A stretch of DNA of 64,000 bases from Flavilitoribacter nigricans DSM 23189 = NBRC 102662 (GTDB lineage Bacteria > Bacteroidota > Bacteroidia > Chitinophagales > Saprospiraceae). The stretch covers positions 1 to 64,000 of the forward strand of contig NZ_PDUD01000024.1 in assembly GCF_002646595.1 (NCBI RefSeq), written 5' to 3'. The notes under the pieces are model-generated. The model did not search any database. It saw only the letters and a program-made list of their open reading frames with translations, and had not been told where the DNA came from. A program made the position numbers and the translations under genes. This document shows positions 1 through 9,290 of the stretch, piece after piece. Positions within the stretch are counted from its first letter, which is position 1, and every line of letters starts with the position of its first letter.

Positions 1-400
1 GATGATCAATAAGCTTAAATTGGCTGGGAAAAGGTATAAAATTGAGTACTATTAAAAGCTAAAATAAGTGAATGTTTCGTTTTGAGTTTGCGCGAAATTT
101 CGAATTTTGATTCTTAAATGCTTTTCATTGAACACATTACAAAAAAAAGGTTTTAAACCCAGTCAAGCTAACGAAAATCCAGATAATTGTGACATAGTAA
201 ATAACCTAATAAATTTTAAACAAAACGGATGGCTCTATAAATTGCCCAAAAACGATATAAATACAGCAGATTATAAATTAGATTTAAAACACATGTCACA
301 TTTTATGAAAAAAGCGGCCCTTTTCGCAACACTGCCATGGACAAAAGTCCGATATGTGGCATTTTTATAAACAACTAACTATCAACCCTTTAAAAATAAA
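1..400. other. AT-rich stretch with no confident gene
   Basis: The left edge of the window is clearly more AT-rich than the rest. One open frame (107-370, plus strand) would need a TTG start, has no recognisable domain or signal peptide and resembles no family I know, so I do not call it. A short perfect palindrome, CGAAATTTCG, lies near 92-101. The stretch ends at the terminator of the RND operon. Confidence 0.5.
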
Positions 401-433
401 AAAAAAGAGAGACCGGTGGGCCTCTCTTTTTTT
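401..433 (-). terminator. Rho-independent terminator of the RND efflux operon
   Basis: Perfect inverted repeat: AAAAAAGAGAG at 401-411 and CTCTCTTTTTT at 422-432, with a 10-base loop. It starts 20 bases past the stop of the RND pump gene, which reads toward it on the minus strand. A/T tracts on both sides mean it could stop transcription in either direction. Confidence 0.85.
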
Positions 434-452
434 ATAAATCAAATATTTTTTA

Positions 453-3400
453 TCAGGATGCGGTGCTGGGCCTCACTTTCCTTTTGGGTTTGCTCCGGAA
501 AAGGCCATAAACGCCTTTCTTCATCTGAAAAGCCAGCCAGTACATTACCGGTACTACCACCAGAGTCAGGAAAGTAGCAAACGTCAGACCGTAAATAACC
601 GTCCAGGCCATGGGGCCCCAAATAGCGGTATTATCTCCACCGATGAAAATATGGGGATCCAGATCTGAAATAAAGGTAAAGAAGTTGAAATTGAAGCCGA
701 TCGCCAGTGGGATCAGTCCCAGTACCGTCGTGATCGCCGTCAGCAACACTGGGCGCAGACGGATCGCACCGGCCTTGGCGATGGCGTCCTTAATGTCTTC
801 AGAAGACAGTTCCCGGTCAGTTTCCACCCCGCGTTCCTCTCGTTTGTTTTTCAACATCAGGTTAATGTAGTCGATCAATACGATCGCGTTGTTTACCACT
901 ACCCCGGCGAGCGAGATGATCCCCACCCCGGTGAAGATCACCGAGATATCGCGATTGGTAAATACATAGCCCAAAAATACCCCAATGGTACTGAAGAGCA
1001 CCGACAGGATAATGATGAAGGGAGACGAGATCGAGTTGAACTGGGCGACAATAATGATAAAGATCGAGAACAGGGCTACCATAAAGGCAACATTCAGATA
1101 GGCCATATCCTCTGTCTGCTGTTGCTGCTGCCCGGTGAATTCATAACTGAAACCATCCGGGAACGGATAGAGCTGCATGTAGTCATTCATCTGGGCGATG
1201 ATCTCATTGGCGTTATAGCCTTCGATCACGTTGGAATAGATGGTGACGACGCGGTCCAGGTTCTTCCGCTTGATGGAACTGAAAGTAGAAGTGTAATCGA
1301 CGTCCGCTACAGCGGCGATCGGCACCTGTACGATCTGTCCGTTAGACGGGTTCCGGAACGTCACTTTCTGGTTCAGCAGATTATCAATATTGTAGCGATA
1401 GCGTTCGTCCAGCCGGACTACGATCGGATGTTCTTCCTCCCCGTCCTTAAACTTGGATACTTCCTTACCGAAAACCGCCGTCCGGATCGCCATGGCGATA
1501 CTGGAGGTCGATACTTCGTAGCGTCTGGCCGCATCCCGGTCAATATTCACGATCAGTTCCGGTTTTCCGATCTTTACATCCGACTGCAATTCCTCGATAC
1601 CGGGAATACTCTTACTGTTGATGTAACTGATCACCTCGTCGGACATCGTCACCAGCTGATTGATGTCCTCTCCCTGGATCTCCAGGTTGATCGGCTTTCC
1701 GGTAGCCGGACCGTCGGCGTTTTTATCAACGGAGATCGATACGCCGGGATATCCCTGTACGGCTTCCCGAATATCGTCCATTACCTTAAAGGTCGAAACT
1801 CCGCCCCGTTCTTCGGTCGGTACAAAAGATACCGTCAGACGGGCTTTATGGGGCGACACGCCCGGTTCGGGCGGACCGTTCGGATCGGAAGTGTTTTCCC
1901 CGATCTGGGACAGTACTGCTTCCACGATGCCCTCGTAGGGTTCCACCGCCTCGGCCACTTTGACTTCCAGCTCTTCCATCAGTTCACTGGTCGCTTCGAT
2001 ATCTTTACCCAGCGGCAGTTCGACGAAAGCATTTACATAGATCGGGTCCGCCGAAGGGAAAAAGATCACCTTCGGCGGAAATGCCGCCAACAGGCCGATC
2101 GCGATGAACAAGGTCAGGAAAGTACCGAAGAAAATGGTTTTCGGGTATCCCAGTGCCTTGGCTACAAAGCGGTCGTAGAATGTTTCCAGTCGCGGCAGGA
2201 AGCGGTTCTGGAAAGAGAAGGCCGCCGGCCGCAGGAAGAAAAAATTCAGCAGGGTAACGATGAATACCACGCCGAGGAGGTTCCGTCCCCAGGCAATACC
2301 CATAGCGTGGCAAACGATAGCCAGGATGAGCATGGAGGCCGCAGCGATCAGGACATTATTCCGGCGCCGGAGGCGTACTTCGGAATCGTCCGCCCGCTCG
2401 TCCACTTTCATAAAACGACTGGTAAATACCGGGTTGATCACCAGCGCTACGAACAGCGAAGACGTCAGCACCAGGATCAGGGTGATCGGCATATACTGCA
2501 TAAAGCTACCCATGATACCCGGCCAGAAAGCCAGCGGAACGAAAGCCGCCAGCGTGGTGGCCGTGGAAGCGATGATCGGCATCGCTACCTCACCGGCTCC
2601 GTATTTGGCCGCGTCCGAACTGGAATAACCCTCCTGCATATAACGGTAAATATTCTCCACTACCACAATGGCATTATCGACCAGAAGTCCGAGGGCCAGA
2701 ATGAGCGAGAATAGCACCACAATGTTCATCGTCACTCCCGTCAGGTACAACCAGAGGATACCCATCAGCATGGATAGCGGGATCGCCAGACCGACGAATA
2801 GCGCGTTCCGGATACCGAGGAAGAACAGCAGTACCAATACCACCAGGATCACCCCGGAAATAATACTGTTCTCGAGGTTGTTCACCTGGTTGCGGGTATT
2901 GACCGACTGATCGTTGAACAAACTGATCTTCAGATCTGCGGGCAATTTTTCGCGAGCCTCATCGGTCAGTACCTTGATCTTATCGGCGGCGTCCAGCAGG
3001 TTTTCCCCCTGGCGTTTGATCACATCCAGAGAAATGACCGGCAGGCCGTCCGAGCGGGCGATACTGGTGCGTTCCTTGAAACCATATTCTACATTAGCGA
3101 TATCTTTCAGGAAGATCGGACGCTGGTTTTCACTCTTCACGATCATGTTCTCCAGCTCCTCTACCGATTCGAACTCTCCTTTCACCCGAATGGCCCGGCG
3201 GAAGTCCTCATCATTCAGGATCTCCCCGGCCGACATCGTCACGTTTTCCGAAGCGATGGCATTCTCAATATCGGTGAAACTCACCTGCATGGATTCCATC
3301 TTGAGCAGATCCACCTCTACTTTCATTTCCCGGTCCATGGTACCTTTGAGGTCCACCCGGTTGATCTCATCCAGCTCTTCGATCTCGTCCTGCAGGTATT

Positions 3401-3908
3401 CTGCGTAACTCCTCAGTTCGTCGTTCCCGTAATCACCGGAAATATTGACGACTACGATAGGGATCTCGGACAGGTTGATGTCCAATACGGTGGGTTCCTG
3501 ATCCAGGTCGTTCGGCAATTCCGGTTTGGCCTTATCCACCGCATCTTTCACTTTCCGCACGGCTTCATCGAGATCAACGTCCGTTTCGAATTCCGCCGTG
3601 ATCACCGAGTAGTCCTGTACGGAGGTGGATTTGACATCTTTTACCCCCTCTACAGTTTGTAGCTCCTTTTCAATGGGCCGGGTTACGAGGTTCTCGATAT
3701 CGGCCGCCGAGTTACCGAAATAGGGCGTATTGATGTAGACCGTCGGCCACTTCACGTCCGGGAACTGTTCTTTCGGCATCCGGTTATAACTCTGGAGGCC
3801 AAAGATCATGATCATCAAAGTGAGGATGAAAATGCTGGTCCCGTTATCGACGGCAAAAGAACTGAGGCTAAACTGTCTTTTTTTATCTTTTGTCTGTTGA
3901 TCAGCCAT
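453..3908 (-). CDS. RND-family efflux pump, inner-membrane subunit (AcrB-like)
   Basis: Proton-driven inner-membrane pump of a tripartite efflux system. About 1151 residues, full length for the family, with the usual duplicated layout: TM1, periplasmic porter domain, TM2-6, second porter domain, TM8-12. The TM4 motif reads GLLVDNAIVVVENI (Asp 411 from this start); AcrB has two Asp here, this protein has Asp-Asn. The matching TM10 segment reads VVVNNAIVLIDY, so the AcrB lysine is Asn. Substrate cannot be told. I chose the ATG at 3908, which overlaps the upstream fusion-protein gene by 8 bases; an in-frame ATG at 3929 would add seven residues. Last gene of a TolC-MFP-RND operon. Confidence 0.95.
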   Translation of the reverse strand: MADQQTKDKKRQFSLSSFAVDNGTSIFILTLMIMIFGLQSYNRMPKEQFPDVKWPTVYINTPYFGNSAADIENLVTRPIEKELQTVEGVKDVKSTSVQDYSVITAEFETDVDLDEAVRKVKDAVDKAKPELPNDLDQEPTVLDINLSEIPIVVVNISGDYGNDELRSYAEYLQDEIEELDEINRVDLKGTMDREMKVEVDLLKMESMQVSFTDIENAIASENVTMSAGEILNDEDFRRAIRVKGEFESVEELENMIVKSENQRPIFLKDIANVEYGFKERTSIARSDGLPVISLDVIKRQGENLLDAADKIKVLTDEAREKLPADLKISLFNDQSVNTRNQVNNLENSIISGVILVVLVLLFFLGIRNALFVGLAIPLSMLMGILWLYLTGVTMNIVVLFSLILALGLLVDNAIVVVENIYRYMQEGYSSSDAAKYGAGEVAMPIIASTATTLAAFVPLAFWPGIMGSFMQYMPITLILVLTSSLFVALVINPVFTSRFMKVDERADDSEVRLRRRNNVLIAAASMLILAIVCHAMGIAWGRNLLGVVFIVTLLNFFFLRPAAFSFQNRFLPRLETFYDRFVAKALGYPKTIFFGTFLTLFIAIGLLAAFPPKVIFFPSADPIYVNAFVELPLGKDIEATSELMEELEVKVAEAVEPYEGIVEAVLSQIGENTSDPNGPPEPGVSPHKARLTVSFVPTEERGGVSTFKVMDDIREAVQGYPGVSISVDKNADGPATGKPINLEIQGEDINQLVTMSDEVISYINSKSIPGIEELQSDVKIGKPELIVNIDRDAARRYEVSTSSIAMAIRTAVFGKEVSKFKDGEEEHPIVVRLDERYRYNIDNLLNQKVTFRNPSNGQIVQVPIAAVADVDYTSTFSSIKRKNLDRVVTIYSNVIEGYNANEIIAQMNDYMQLYPFPDGFSYEFTGQQQQQTEDMAYLNVAFMVALFSIFIIIVAQFNSISSPFIIILSVLFSTIGVFLGYVFTNRDISVIFTGVGIISLAGVVVNNAIVLIDYINLMLKNKREERGVETDRELSSEDIKDAIAKAGAIRLRPVLLTAITTVLGLIPLAIGFNFNFFTFISDLDPHIFIGGDNTAIWGPMAWTVIYGLTFATFLTLVVVPVMYWLAFQMKKGVYGLFRSKPKRKVRPSTAS

Positions 3909-5079
3909 TGTTTGCTTCGGTTTTCGCATTATTGGTTATATCGATCAGATCTTCGTCTACCAGGCCGCGGGCCCCGTCCATGATCAGTTCTTCGTCTCCG
4001 TTCAGGCCCTCGGTGATCACCACGGCTCCCTCACTATTGGTCCGGCCGATCTTGACGTAGACTTTCCGGGCGATAGGATCTTCGCCGGAGCGATCCACTA
4101 CGAATACATATTTTTTACCGCCGACTTCCTCCTGCACCTGGTCCAGCGGAATGGTAACGACATCTTCCTCTTCGTAATCCTTAAAGTACACATATGCCAG
4201 CAGGTTGGGTTTGAGTCGGCGCTGCGGATCCGAAAGTGCCACCTCTACCGCGAACGTCCGGTTAGAGGGGTCGATCACCCGTCCGATCTGCGTGACCCGG
4301 GCTTCCGTTTCCCAGTCCAGAGCGGGTACGCTAACCTTAACCATTGCGCCCTGGGTGACGGATTTCAGATAGCTTTCCGGTACGCTGGCCTTGGCCTTCA
4401 GTCGATTGGTGTTCAGGATCTGAACGATGGGAGCTCCCGGAGAGGCGATTTCACCCGACTGCAGGACCTCGTTCTCCACCACTCCGGAGATCGGAGCGTA
4501 GACTTTGGATTTGGTCAGATTGAATTGCAGGGTTTCCAGACTTTTCTCCAGTCGCTCTTTGTTGTTCTTGGCTTCCAGATATTGCATTTCCGAGCCGATA
4601 TTCTGATCCCAGAGGCGTTTCTGGCGTTCGTATACCGTATTGGCCAGACTAAGGGAGGTTTCCAGCTCGGCGATCTGTTTTTTCAAAGATTCCAGATCCA
4701 GTTCGGCAACCAGTTGCCCCTGTCTTACCGGATCGCCTTCTTTGACTTTCAGGCTCAGGATACGGCCGGCCGTTTCGCTGGTCACGTCCACCATATCGTC
4801 CGCTTCGATACTTCCCTGGATCTCTACAAAATGTTCAAAATCGGAGCGATTGACCGAATCGATGGTCACCAGCCTTACTTTTTTGCCCCCGAAGGTGGGA
4901 TCTTCCTTGGCGATCTCGGATTCCAACTGGGCAATCTGGAGGGTCAGCTTATTGAGTTCCTCCTTTTTTTCTTGCAGGTAAGCCTTTTTGCCTTCCAGAT
5001 CGGCGGGAACTTCTTCTACCGTCGGATTGCAGGCTACGAACAGCAGGGCGATAGCTAAAAAGCTAAAAAGATGTTTCAT
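3901..5079 (-). CDS. RND efflux periplasmic adaptor (membrane fusion protein), lipoprotein
   Basis: HlyD/AcrA-type adaptor linking the RND pump to the outer-membrane channel. 392 residues. The N-terminus is a lipoprotein signal ending LFVAC (Cys 17). A Lys/Glu-rich coiled coil follows (about residues 28-60), then the biotinyl-lipoyl-like half with GRILSLKVKEGDPV, the alpha-hairpin (about 125-190), the second lipoyl half (VYAPISGVVENEV) and beta-barrel and membrane-proximal domains. The extra coiled coil before the lipoyl domain is common in Bacteroidota homologues. Middle gene of the operon; its stop overlaps the start of the pump gene, which suggests translational coupling. Confidence 0.95.
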   Translation of the reverse strand: MKHLFSFLAIALLFVACNPTVEEVPADLEGKKAYLQEKKEELNKLTLQIAQLESEIAKEDPTFGGKKVRLVTIDSVNRSDFEHFVEIQGSIEADDMVDVTSETAGRILSLKVKEGDPVRQGQLVAELDLESLKKQIAELETSLSLANTVYERQKRLWDQNIGSEMQYLEAKNNKERLEKSLETLQFNLTKSKVYAPISGVVENEVLQSGEIASPGAPIVQILNTNRLKAKASVPESYLKSVTQGAMVKVSVPALDWETEARVTQIGRVIDPSNRTFAVEVALSDPQRRLKPNLLAYVYFKDYEEEDVVTIPLDQVQEEVGGKKYVFVVDRSGEDPIARKVYVKIGRTNSEGAVVITEGLNGDEELIMDGARGLVDEDLIDITNNAKTEANNG

Positions 5080-5098
5080 TGTTAACGCTTTAAAGGTC

Positions 5099-5122
5099 GG
5101 GTCCCGCCCGCGGGCAGGACCC
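5099..5122. promoter_or_regulatory. GC-rich intercistronic hairpin between tolC-like and adaptor genes
   Basis: A nearly perfect 24-base palindrome: GGGTCC at 5099-5104 pairs with GGACCC at 5117-5122, and inside it GCCC pairs with GGGC. It fills much of the 55-base gap between the TolC-like stop and the adaptor start. It lacks a following U-tract in the operon direction, so it is more likely a processing, stability or partial attenuation element than a full terminator. Confidence 0.6.
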
Positions 5123-5134
5123 TAAGATTGTTTT

Positions 5135-6532
5135 CTATTGGATGTTCAATGCTTTTTCGAGATTGGCCCGGGCCACAACCAGATCGTACATAGCCTGCAT
5201 GTAATTGCTTTGGGTCGTATACAGACTTTGCTCGGCCTGGGACACCTCCAGACTGGAACCTACTCCTTCCCGGTATTTCACCTGGGTGGTCTGGTAGATC
5301 CTTTCGGCCAGTTCTAGGTTCTTTTGCTGGTTGGCCAGCCGCTCCTGGGCGTTCATATAGCTCGTGCGGGCGCTTTCCACCTCAAAGCTGATGGCCTGCA
5401 CCAGTTCATTCCGCTGGTTGATCGCCTCTTCCAGATCTAACTGCGCTCGCTGTATTTTGGCTTTTTTGTTAAAGCCGTCGAAGATCGGTACGTTCAGCGT
5501 CAGGCCGACGAAGGCAGCCGGCGCCCAGAAACCGTTTTTCAGGTCATTTCCGAAATACGACTGCTGGTAAGTAGCGAAACCTCTCAGACTCGGCAGGTAC
5601 CCCATCTTATTGACCCGGATATTCAATTCGTTGAGCTGCAGCGCTTCGTCAATCAGGCCGATCTCGGGCCGGCGTTGAAAATTGACCGCATCGGTCAGGG
5701 ATCCGGCGGGAGCTTCTACTATCATCTCATCGAGATCTCCGGTGACCTCCAGTTCGCTGTCCTGGGGATAGTTCATGGCAAACTTCAGACCGGCAATGGC
5801 CAGTTCTTTCTGGCGCAGGAGGTTATCCCGTTCGGTCTGTAGGTTGGTCAGAGAAAGCTCCAGCCGATCGACGTCGAGTTGTTCGGCAAAACCGGCTTTG
5901 TACAGTTCTTCCGTTTCAAAGTGCAGTCGTTCCAGGTTGGTGATATTTTTTTCCAGAAGCTCGAGGTTCTCGTCCACCAGCAGCACCGGATAGTAGGCAT
6001 CGATCACCTGATTGCGGACTTCCCGTTCTTTCACCGCCAGGTCCACGGCGGCGTATTTGCGGTAGGCTCTGGCGGCCTGCAGACCGACAAAATAGCTGCC
6101 GTCAAAGATCATGGACTCCAGATTGAGCGAAGCCGTCAGATTGTTTTTCAATACGAAAGCCACCCCGCCGGAATCGTCACCCGAATTCTGTTCCAGCAGC
6201 AGTTGCCGGGTCGATTCGGATAAATAGGGCATCAGATCGGCGAAAACCACGCCGAAAGTCTGAAAGTTTTCCGGCAGAGGCTGCACCGGTACTTTCAGAT
6301 AGTGTTGAAAATTGACACTACCGTTCAGCTGGGGCAGACCGGTAGAACGCCGCTCAATGATCTGCGCTTCCGCATCACTGATGTTTAAACGGGCGTTTTG
6401 GGTGGAGGTGCTGTTATTGATGGCATAACTGATCGCATCTTCCAGAGATACCGTGTTGGGTTGGGCACTAAGTCCCGTCACCATCCAAAGCATCACCAGC
6501 GCGAAGCCAAGCCTTTTCCCGGATTGTTTCAT
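5135..6532 (-). CDS. TolC-family outer-membrane efflux protein
   Basis: Outer-membrane channel of the tripartite pump. 465 residues from the ATG at 6532, which is followed by a clear Sec signal peptide ending in LSAQ; the open frame runs 22 codons further upstream but that stretch is not signal-like. Two repeats of the outer-membrane-factor fold are visible as long amphipathic helices (for instance NLERLHFETEELYKAGFAEQ and QKNLELAERIYQTTQ) with short beta segments between. First gene of the operon, 152 bases after the TetR gene on the same strand, so it may be co-transcribed with its regulator. Confidence 0.93.
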   Translation of the reverse strand: MKQSGKRLGFALVMLWMVTGLSAQPNTVSLEDAISYAINNSTSTQNARLNISDAEAQIIERRSTGLPQLNGSVNFQHYLKVPVQPLPENFQTFGVVFADLMPYLSESTRQLLLEQNSGDDSGGVAFVLKNNLTASLNLESMIFDGSYFVGLQAARAYRKYAAVDLAVKEREVRNQVIDAYYPVLLVDENLELLEKNITNLERLHFETEELYKAGFAEQLDVDRLELSLTNLQTERDNLLRQKELAIAGLKFAMNYPQDSELEVTGDLDEMIVEAPAGSLTDAVNFQRRPEIGLIDEALQLNELNIRVNKMGYLPSLRGFATYQQSYFGNDLKNGFWAPAAFVGLTLNVPIFDGFNKKAKIQRAQLDLEEAINQRNELVQAISFEVESARTSYMNAQERLANQQKNLELAERIYQTTQVKYREGVGSSLEVSQAEQSLYTTQSNYMQAMYDLVVARANLEKALNIQ

Positions 6533-6684
6533 TATGGTATAAACAGTTTGGTAATTAATGTCTCGTTTAAGCGTGTTGAAAGGTTGGGTTAGAAGCATAC
6601 ATGCCGATTGATGTGTTTTTCCGGCGGGCCGTTGATCTACCCTTCCACAACATCAAAGCCTGCGAAAATCGTTCCGCATTTTGC

Positions 6685-7308
6685 CTATTCTTCACTGCGT
6701 GTCCCTATGGTCGGCATATGTCGCTCCAGTAATACCAAACCTTTGGCGGAAGCGATCCCGTGCAAATGATAGTTCATATGCTGGATGAAAAGATCATCCA
6801 TCCGGTATTCCCGCACCGGAAACCACTGATCATTGGTCACAAAATCACTACTTCCCACGTACAGTTTGGCAATAATATCCGGATTGAGATCACTTCGGTA
6901 AACGCCCTGGGCGATCCCGCGCTCCAGATTATCCCGGATAAGATCGTAGTAATGATTGCAGTGCAGGGACTCCATCATCTTCCAGGTGCTCCGGTAGTAC
7001 TTCTGCAGGTCGTAAACCGTAGTGGGTGACAAATGCCGCAACGTTTTCAACACAAACTTGGTGATATTGAGTATTTCGTCAATCGCATCTTCCGAAGTTT
7101 CCCGAAAGCGGGCCATCATCTCTTTTTCTTCTGAAATCTTTTGCTCAAAGATCTGTTCGATGAGATCCGACTTGTTGCTTACGTGTTCGTACAGCGTCTT
7201 TTTGGAAATACCCAATTCACGTGCTATGTCGTCCATGGTAACACTTTTGATACCATAGCGCATAAACAGGTCTGCTGCCTTGCTGATAATCTGCTGTTTG
7301 GAATCCAT
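6685..7308 (-). CDS. TetR/AcrR-family transcriptional regulator
   Basis: DNA-binding repressor, 207 residues. The N-terminal helix-turn-helix is clear (residues 5-50: FMRYGIKSVTMDDIARELGI then SKKTLYEHVSNKSDL). The C-terminal ligand domain is not assignable to a ligand class. The start is set by an AGGAGG three bases before the ATG at 7308, an unusually strong Shine-Dalgarno site for this sequence; longer in-frame starts up to 7428 lie upstream of it and encode a non-family extension. It lies directly upstream of the RND operon on the same strand and is the obvious candidate to repress it. A palindrome at 7541-7563 is its likely operator. Confidence 0.93.
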   Translation of the reverse strand: MDSKQQIISKAADLFMRYGIKSVTMDDIARELGISKKTLYEHVSNKSDLIEQIFEQKISEEKEMMARFRETSEDAIDEILNITKFVLKTLRHLSPTTVYDLQKYYRSTWKMMESLHCNHYYDLIRDNLERGIAQGVYRSDLNPDIIAKLYVGSSDFVTNDQWFPVREYRMDDLFIQHMNYHLHGIASAKGLVLLERHMPTIGTRSEE

Positions 7309-7540
7309 TATCCTCCTGCTGTAAGGGCTTTTGTTAGCTGCAATCCAGGTCGTTCTGAACGTCCATAGAGGATAAAACTTTGTGAATAAAGAGCCGGCCA
7401 GGCATTTGTAGGAAGCATGTTGCTCCACTTTTGCTGACCGCCGGCGTCCGTTCTGCTGCTTACTTCCCCTCTACGCCTTGCTTACTGTTTGCTATTGGTT
7501 CAGGATTGCAATATGAATTAATTATACCTACTACGCTGTT

Positions 7541-7563
7541 GGAAGCTGTTTCAAACAGTTTCC
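7541..7563. promoter_or_regulatory. Candidate TetR operator palindrome
   Basis: A 23-base near-perfect palindrome: left arm GGAAGCTGTTT, central C, right arm AAACAGTTTCC, with one mismatch in 11 pairs. Length and symmetry fit a TetR-dimer site. It lies about 230 bases upstream of the regulator start, in the 480-base gap between the regulator and the hemolysin III-like gene, which otherwise holds only the inverted repeat at 7622-7651. Confidence 0.6.
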
Positions 7564-7621
7564 GTAAAGCCCGTCATTCGTTTTCACCGAATTTCGGTGC
7601 AAATGTAGATCATTTTAACAA

Positions 7622-7651
7622 AGGAAACTTTTTTTGGTTCTAAAGTTTCCT
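7622..7651. repeat. Perfect 10-base inverted repeat sharing the GGAAACT core
   Basis: AGGAAACTTT at 7622-7631 and AAAGTTTCCT at 7642-7651, with a 10-base spacer. The arm shares GGAAACT with the palindrome 60 bases away, so it may be a second operator. It could instead be a hairpin at the end of the minus-strand hemolysin III-like transcript, but there is no good U-tract after it. Confidence 0.45.
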
Positions 7652-7790
7652 GAGTATTCTGCGTTTTTCTACAAATCCATGAAAACGGTCGATAAATGGC
7701 GCCAAATGTTCTTCAGGATAATGACAAATGGAAAGGACCTAATTGGACAGAAAAGGACATCCTCAATCTGAATAAAATGGGTAAAATGCG

Positions 7791-8441
7791 CTACTGCACC
7801 GCCCAGTATACCGCAGTAAAGTGGAAAAGACTGGCAGCCAGCACAAAAACGTGCCAGATACCGTGGTGGTAGCGCAAACTTTCCCATCGGTAAAAGATCA
7901 CCCCGATGGTATAAAGCAAACCACCGATGGCAATGGGAGCGATGGTGAATCCGGGCAGATTTTCCCAGAAACTGCGGGCACCGAAGATCAACATCCAGCC
8001 CATTAAAATGTAAATGGCCACGGAAAGTTTCTCAAAGCGCCCCACGTAGAAGACCTTGAAGAAAAGCCCGATCAGGGTAAGCATCCACAGGATCGAAAGG
8101 ATGGTGTAACCGGTAAAGTTATTGACATAGATCAGCACAAAAGGCGTATAGCTACCGGCGATCATGACGTAGATTGCTACGTGATCGAAGATCCGCAGGC
8201 GATGTTTGAGTCGCGGTTTCTGAAAACTATGGTATAATGTGGAGGCCGCATAGATCAGCAGGAAACTAAAGCCATAGACCGAAGCCCCCAGCAGGTCGTT
8301 CCAGCTTCCGGTAGAAGCGGTGTAGATCAGCCAGGGCACCGCAACGAGGCCGAACAAGAGACCGGCGCCGTGGGTCAGACTGTTTACCAGTTCCTCCGTA
8401 CGGGTATAATCGGGAAAAGAAGGGATCGTATTTTTTGACAT
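7791..8441 (-). CDS. Hemolysin III / PAQR-family membrane protein
   Basis: Seven-helix inner-membrane protein of the YqfA/hemolysin III branch of the progestin and adipoQ receptor superfamily. 216 residues from the ATG at 8441. Family metal-site motifs are present: ELVNSLTHGAG near the N-terminus, STLYHSF after TM2, IFDHVAIYVMIAGSYTP, and a C-terminal YHHGIWHVFVLAASLFHF. These carry the Ser, His, Asp and two His expected for a zinc-dependent hydrolase-like centre. The cellular role in bacteria is unsettled. Monocistronic by spacing. Confidence 0.92.
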   Translation of the reverse strand: MSKNTIPSFPDYTRTEELVNSLTHGAGLLFGLVAVPWLIYTASTGSWNDLLGASVYGFSFLLIYAASTLYHSFQKPRLKHRLRIFDHVAIYVMIAGSYTPFVLIYVNNFTGYTILSILWMLTLIGLFFKVFYVGRFEKLSVAIYILMGWMLIFGARSFWENLPGFTIAPIAIGGLLYTIGVIFYRWESLRYHHGIWHVFVLAASLFHFTAVYWAVQ

Positions 8442-8503
8442 GTCAGGCGATTTCTTCCCATAAGAACGACGCAATACCCGGGATTGTTAAGTGAGACCGG
8501 GAC

Positions 8504-9211
8504 TTATTGGCGAAAAAAGTCAGTTTTGCCGCCGGCCACCTCGCCCCAGAGTTTGATATTATCCACCATTCCCGTATCGTCAAAGGACCCAAAACCGATG
8601 TAGCCGGCGTTGAAGTGGGTGTCTTCGGCTTCCATGATCGGCTCGTTCATATCGTTGAAGTATACTTTAATGGTCCCGGTCTCTACATTGCGCTCGATAC
8701 GCACGGTGTTCCAGGCTTTTCCCCAGCGGATACCGTCGGTAGTCTTTTTGGCAATATTGCGCCTTGGCTCGTCATTGACGATGAAAATATTGTGGGCATT
8801 CGGATCGGCGATCGAAGCCATGTGGACATAGTAAAAATTGGCCGGGTCCTTCATTGCAAAGAACAGGCACATATCCCGGTGGCCGTATTCGCGGCCGGTC
8901 TGCTTCAGCTTAACTTCGAGGACAAAATTTCCGACCTTCACCTTGTTCAGCATCGCGATGTTGAGCGGAGAGCGTACCCGGGGAGCGTACTGGCTTTTCC
9001 CGAATAGCTCCATCGACTGATTATCCAGCGTGTCCGACAAACGCCAGGCAGACGGATCGGTAAAATCAAAATCCTGCATGCTCATGCCGTGCTCGAAATC
9101 ATTTTCGTACAACAGCGGATAATCCTGGGCCTGCAGGCCAAGGGTCGTAAACAGGGAAAATAAAAATACGAGTGGTATCTGCTGCGGAAAGTATCGAAGA
9201 CGTGGGTGCAT
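8504..9211 (-). CDS. Secreted concanavalin A-like (LamG/DUF1080-type) protein
   Basis: 235 residues from the ATG at 9211, which starts a Sec signal peptide ending in LGLQAQ. The mature part is a single jelly-roll domain: YENDFEHG at the start, WRLSDTLDNQSMELFG, FVLEVKLKQTG, WNTVRIERNVETG, IKVYFND and NAGYIGFGSFDDTG, the pattern of LamG/3-keto-disaccharide-hydrolase-like folds that bind or cleave sugars. No catalytic assignment is possible. The longer open frame to 9358 runs into a MITE-like repeat and is not coding. A gap of 62 bases separates it from the hemolysin III-like gene on the same strand. Confidence 0.8.
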   Translation of the reverse strand: MHPRLRYFPQQIPLVFLFSLFTTLGLQAQDYPLLYENDFEHGMSMQDFDFTDPSAWRLSDTLDNQSMELFGKSQYAPRVRSPLNIAMLNKVKVGNFVLEVKLKQTGREYGHRDMCLFFAMKDPANFYYVHMASIADPNAHNIFIVNDEPRRNIAKKTTDGIRWGKAWNTVRIERNVETGTIKVYFNDMNEPIMEAEDTHFNAGYIGFGSFDDTGMVDNIKLWGEVAGGKTDFFRQ

Positions 9212-9290
9212 ACCGGCGTGGTTTGATGGTTTAGTACTACAGGACGCTACTGCCAATAGTGTCGAACATTGAAAATTAATAAAGCATGTC

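Noticed and set aside
107-370. 87-codon frame at the left edge
   Set aside because: Needs a TTG start, AT-rich composition, no motif, no clear ribosome-binding site.
1122-2714. 530-codon open frame on the plus strand
   Set aside because: Exactly antisense to the RND pump gene; Arg/His/Asp-rich translation with no domain, typical of the shadow of a GC-balanced membrane-protein gene.
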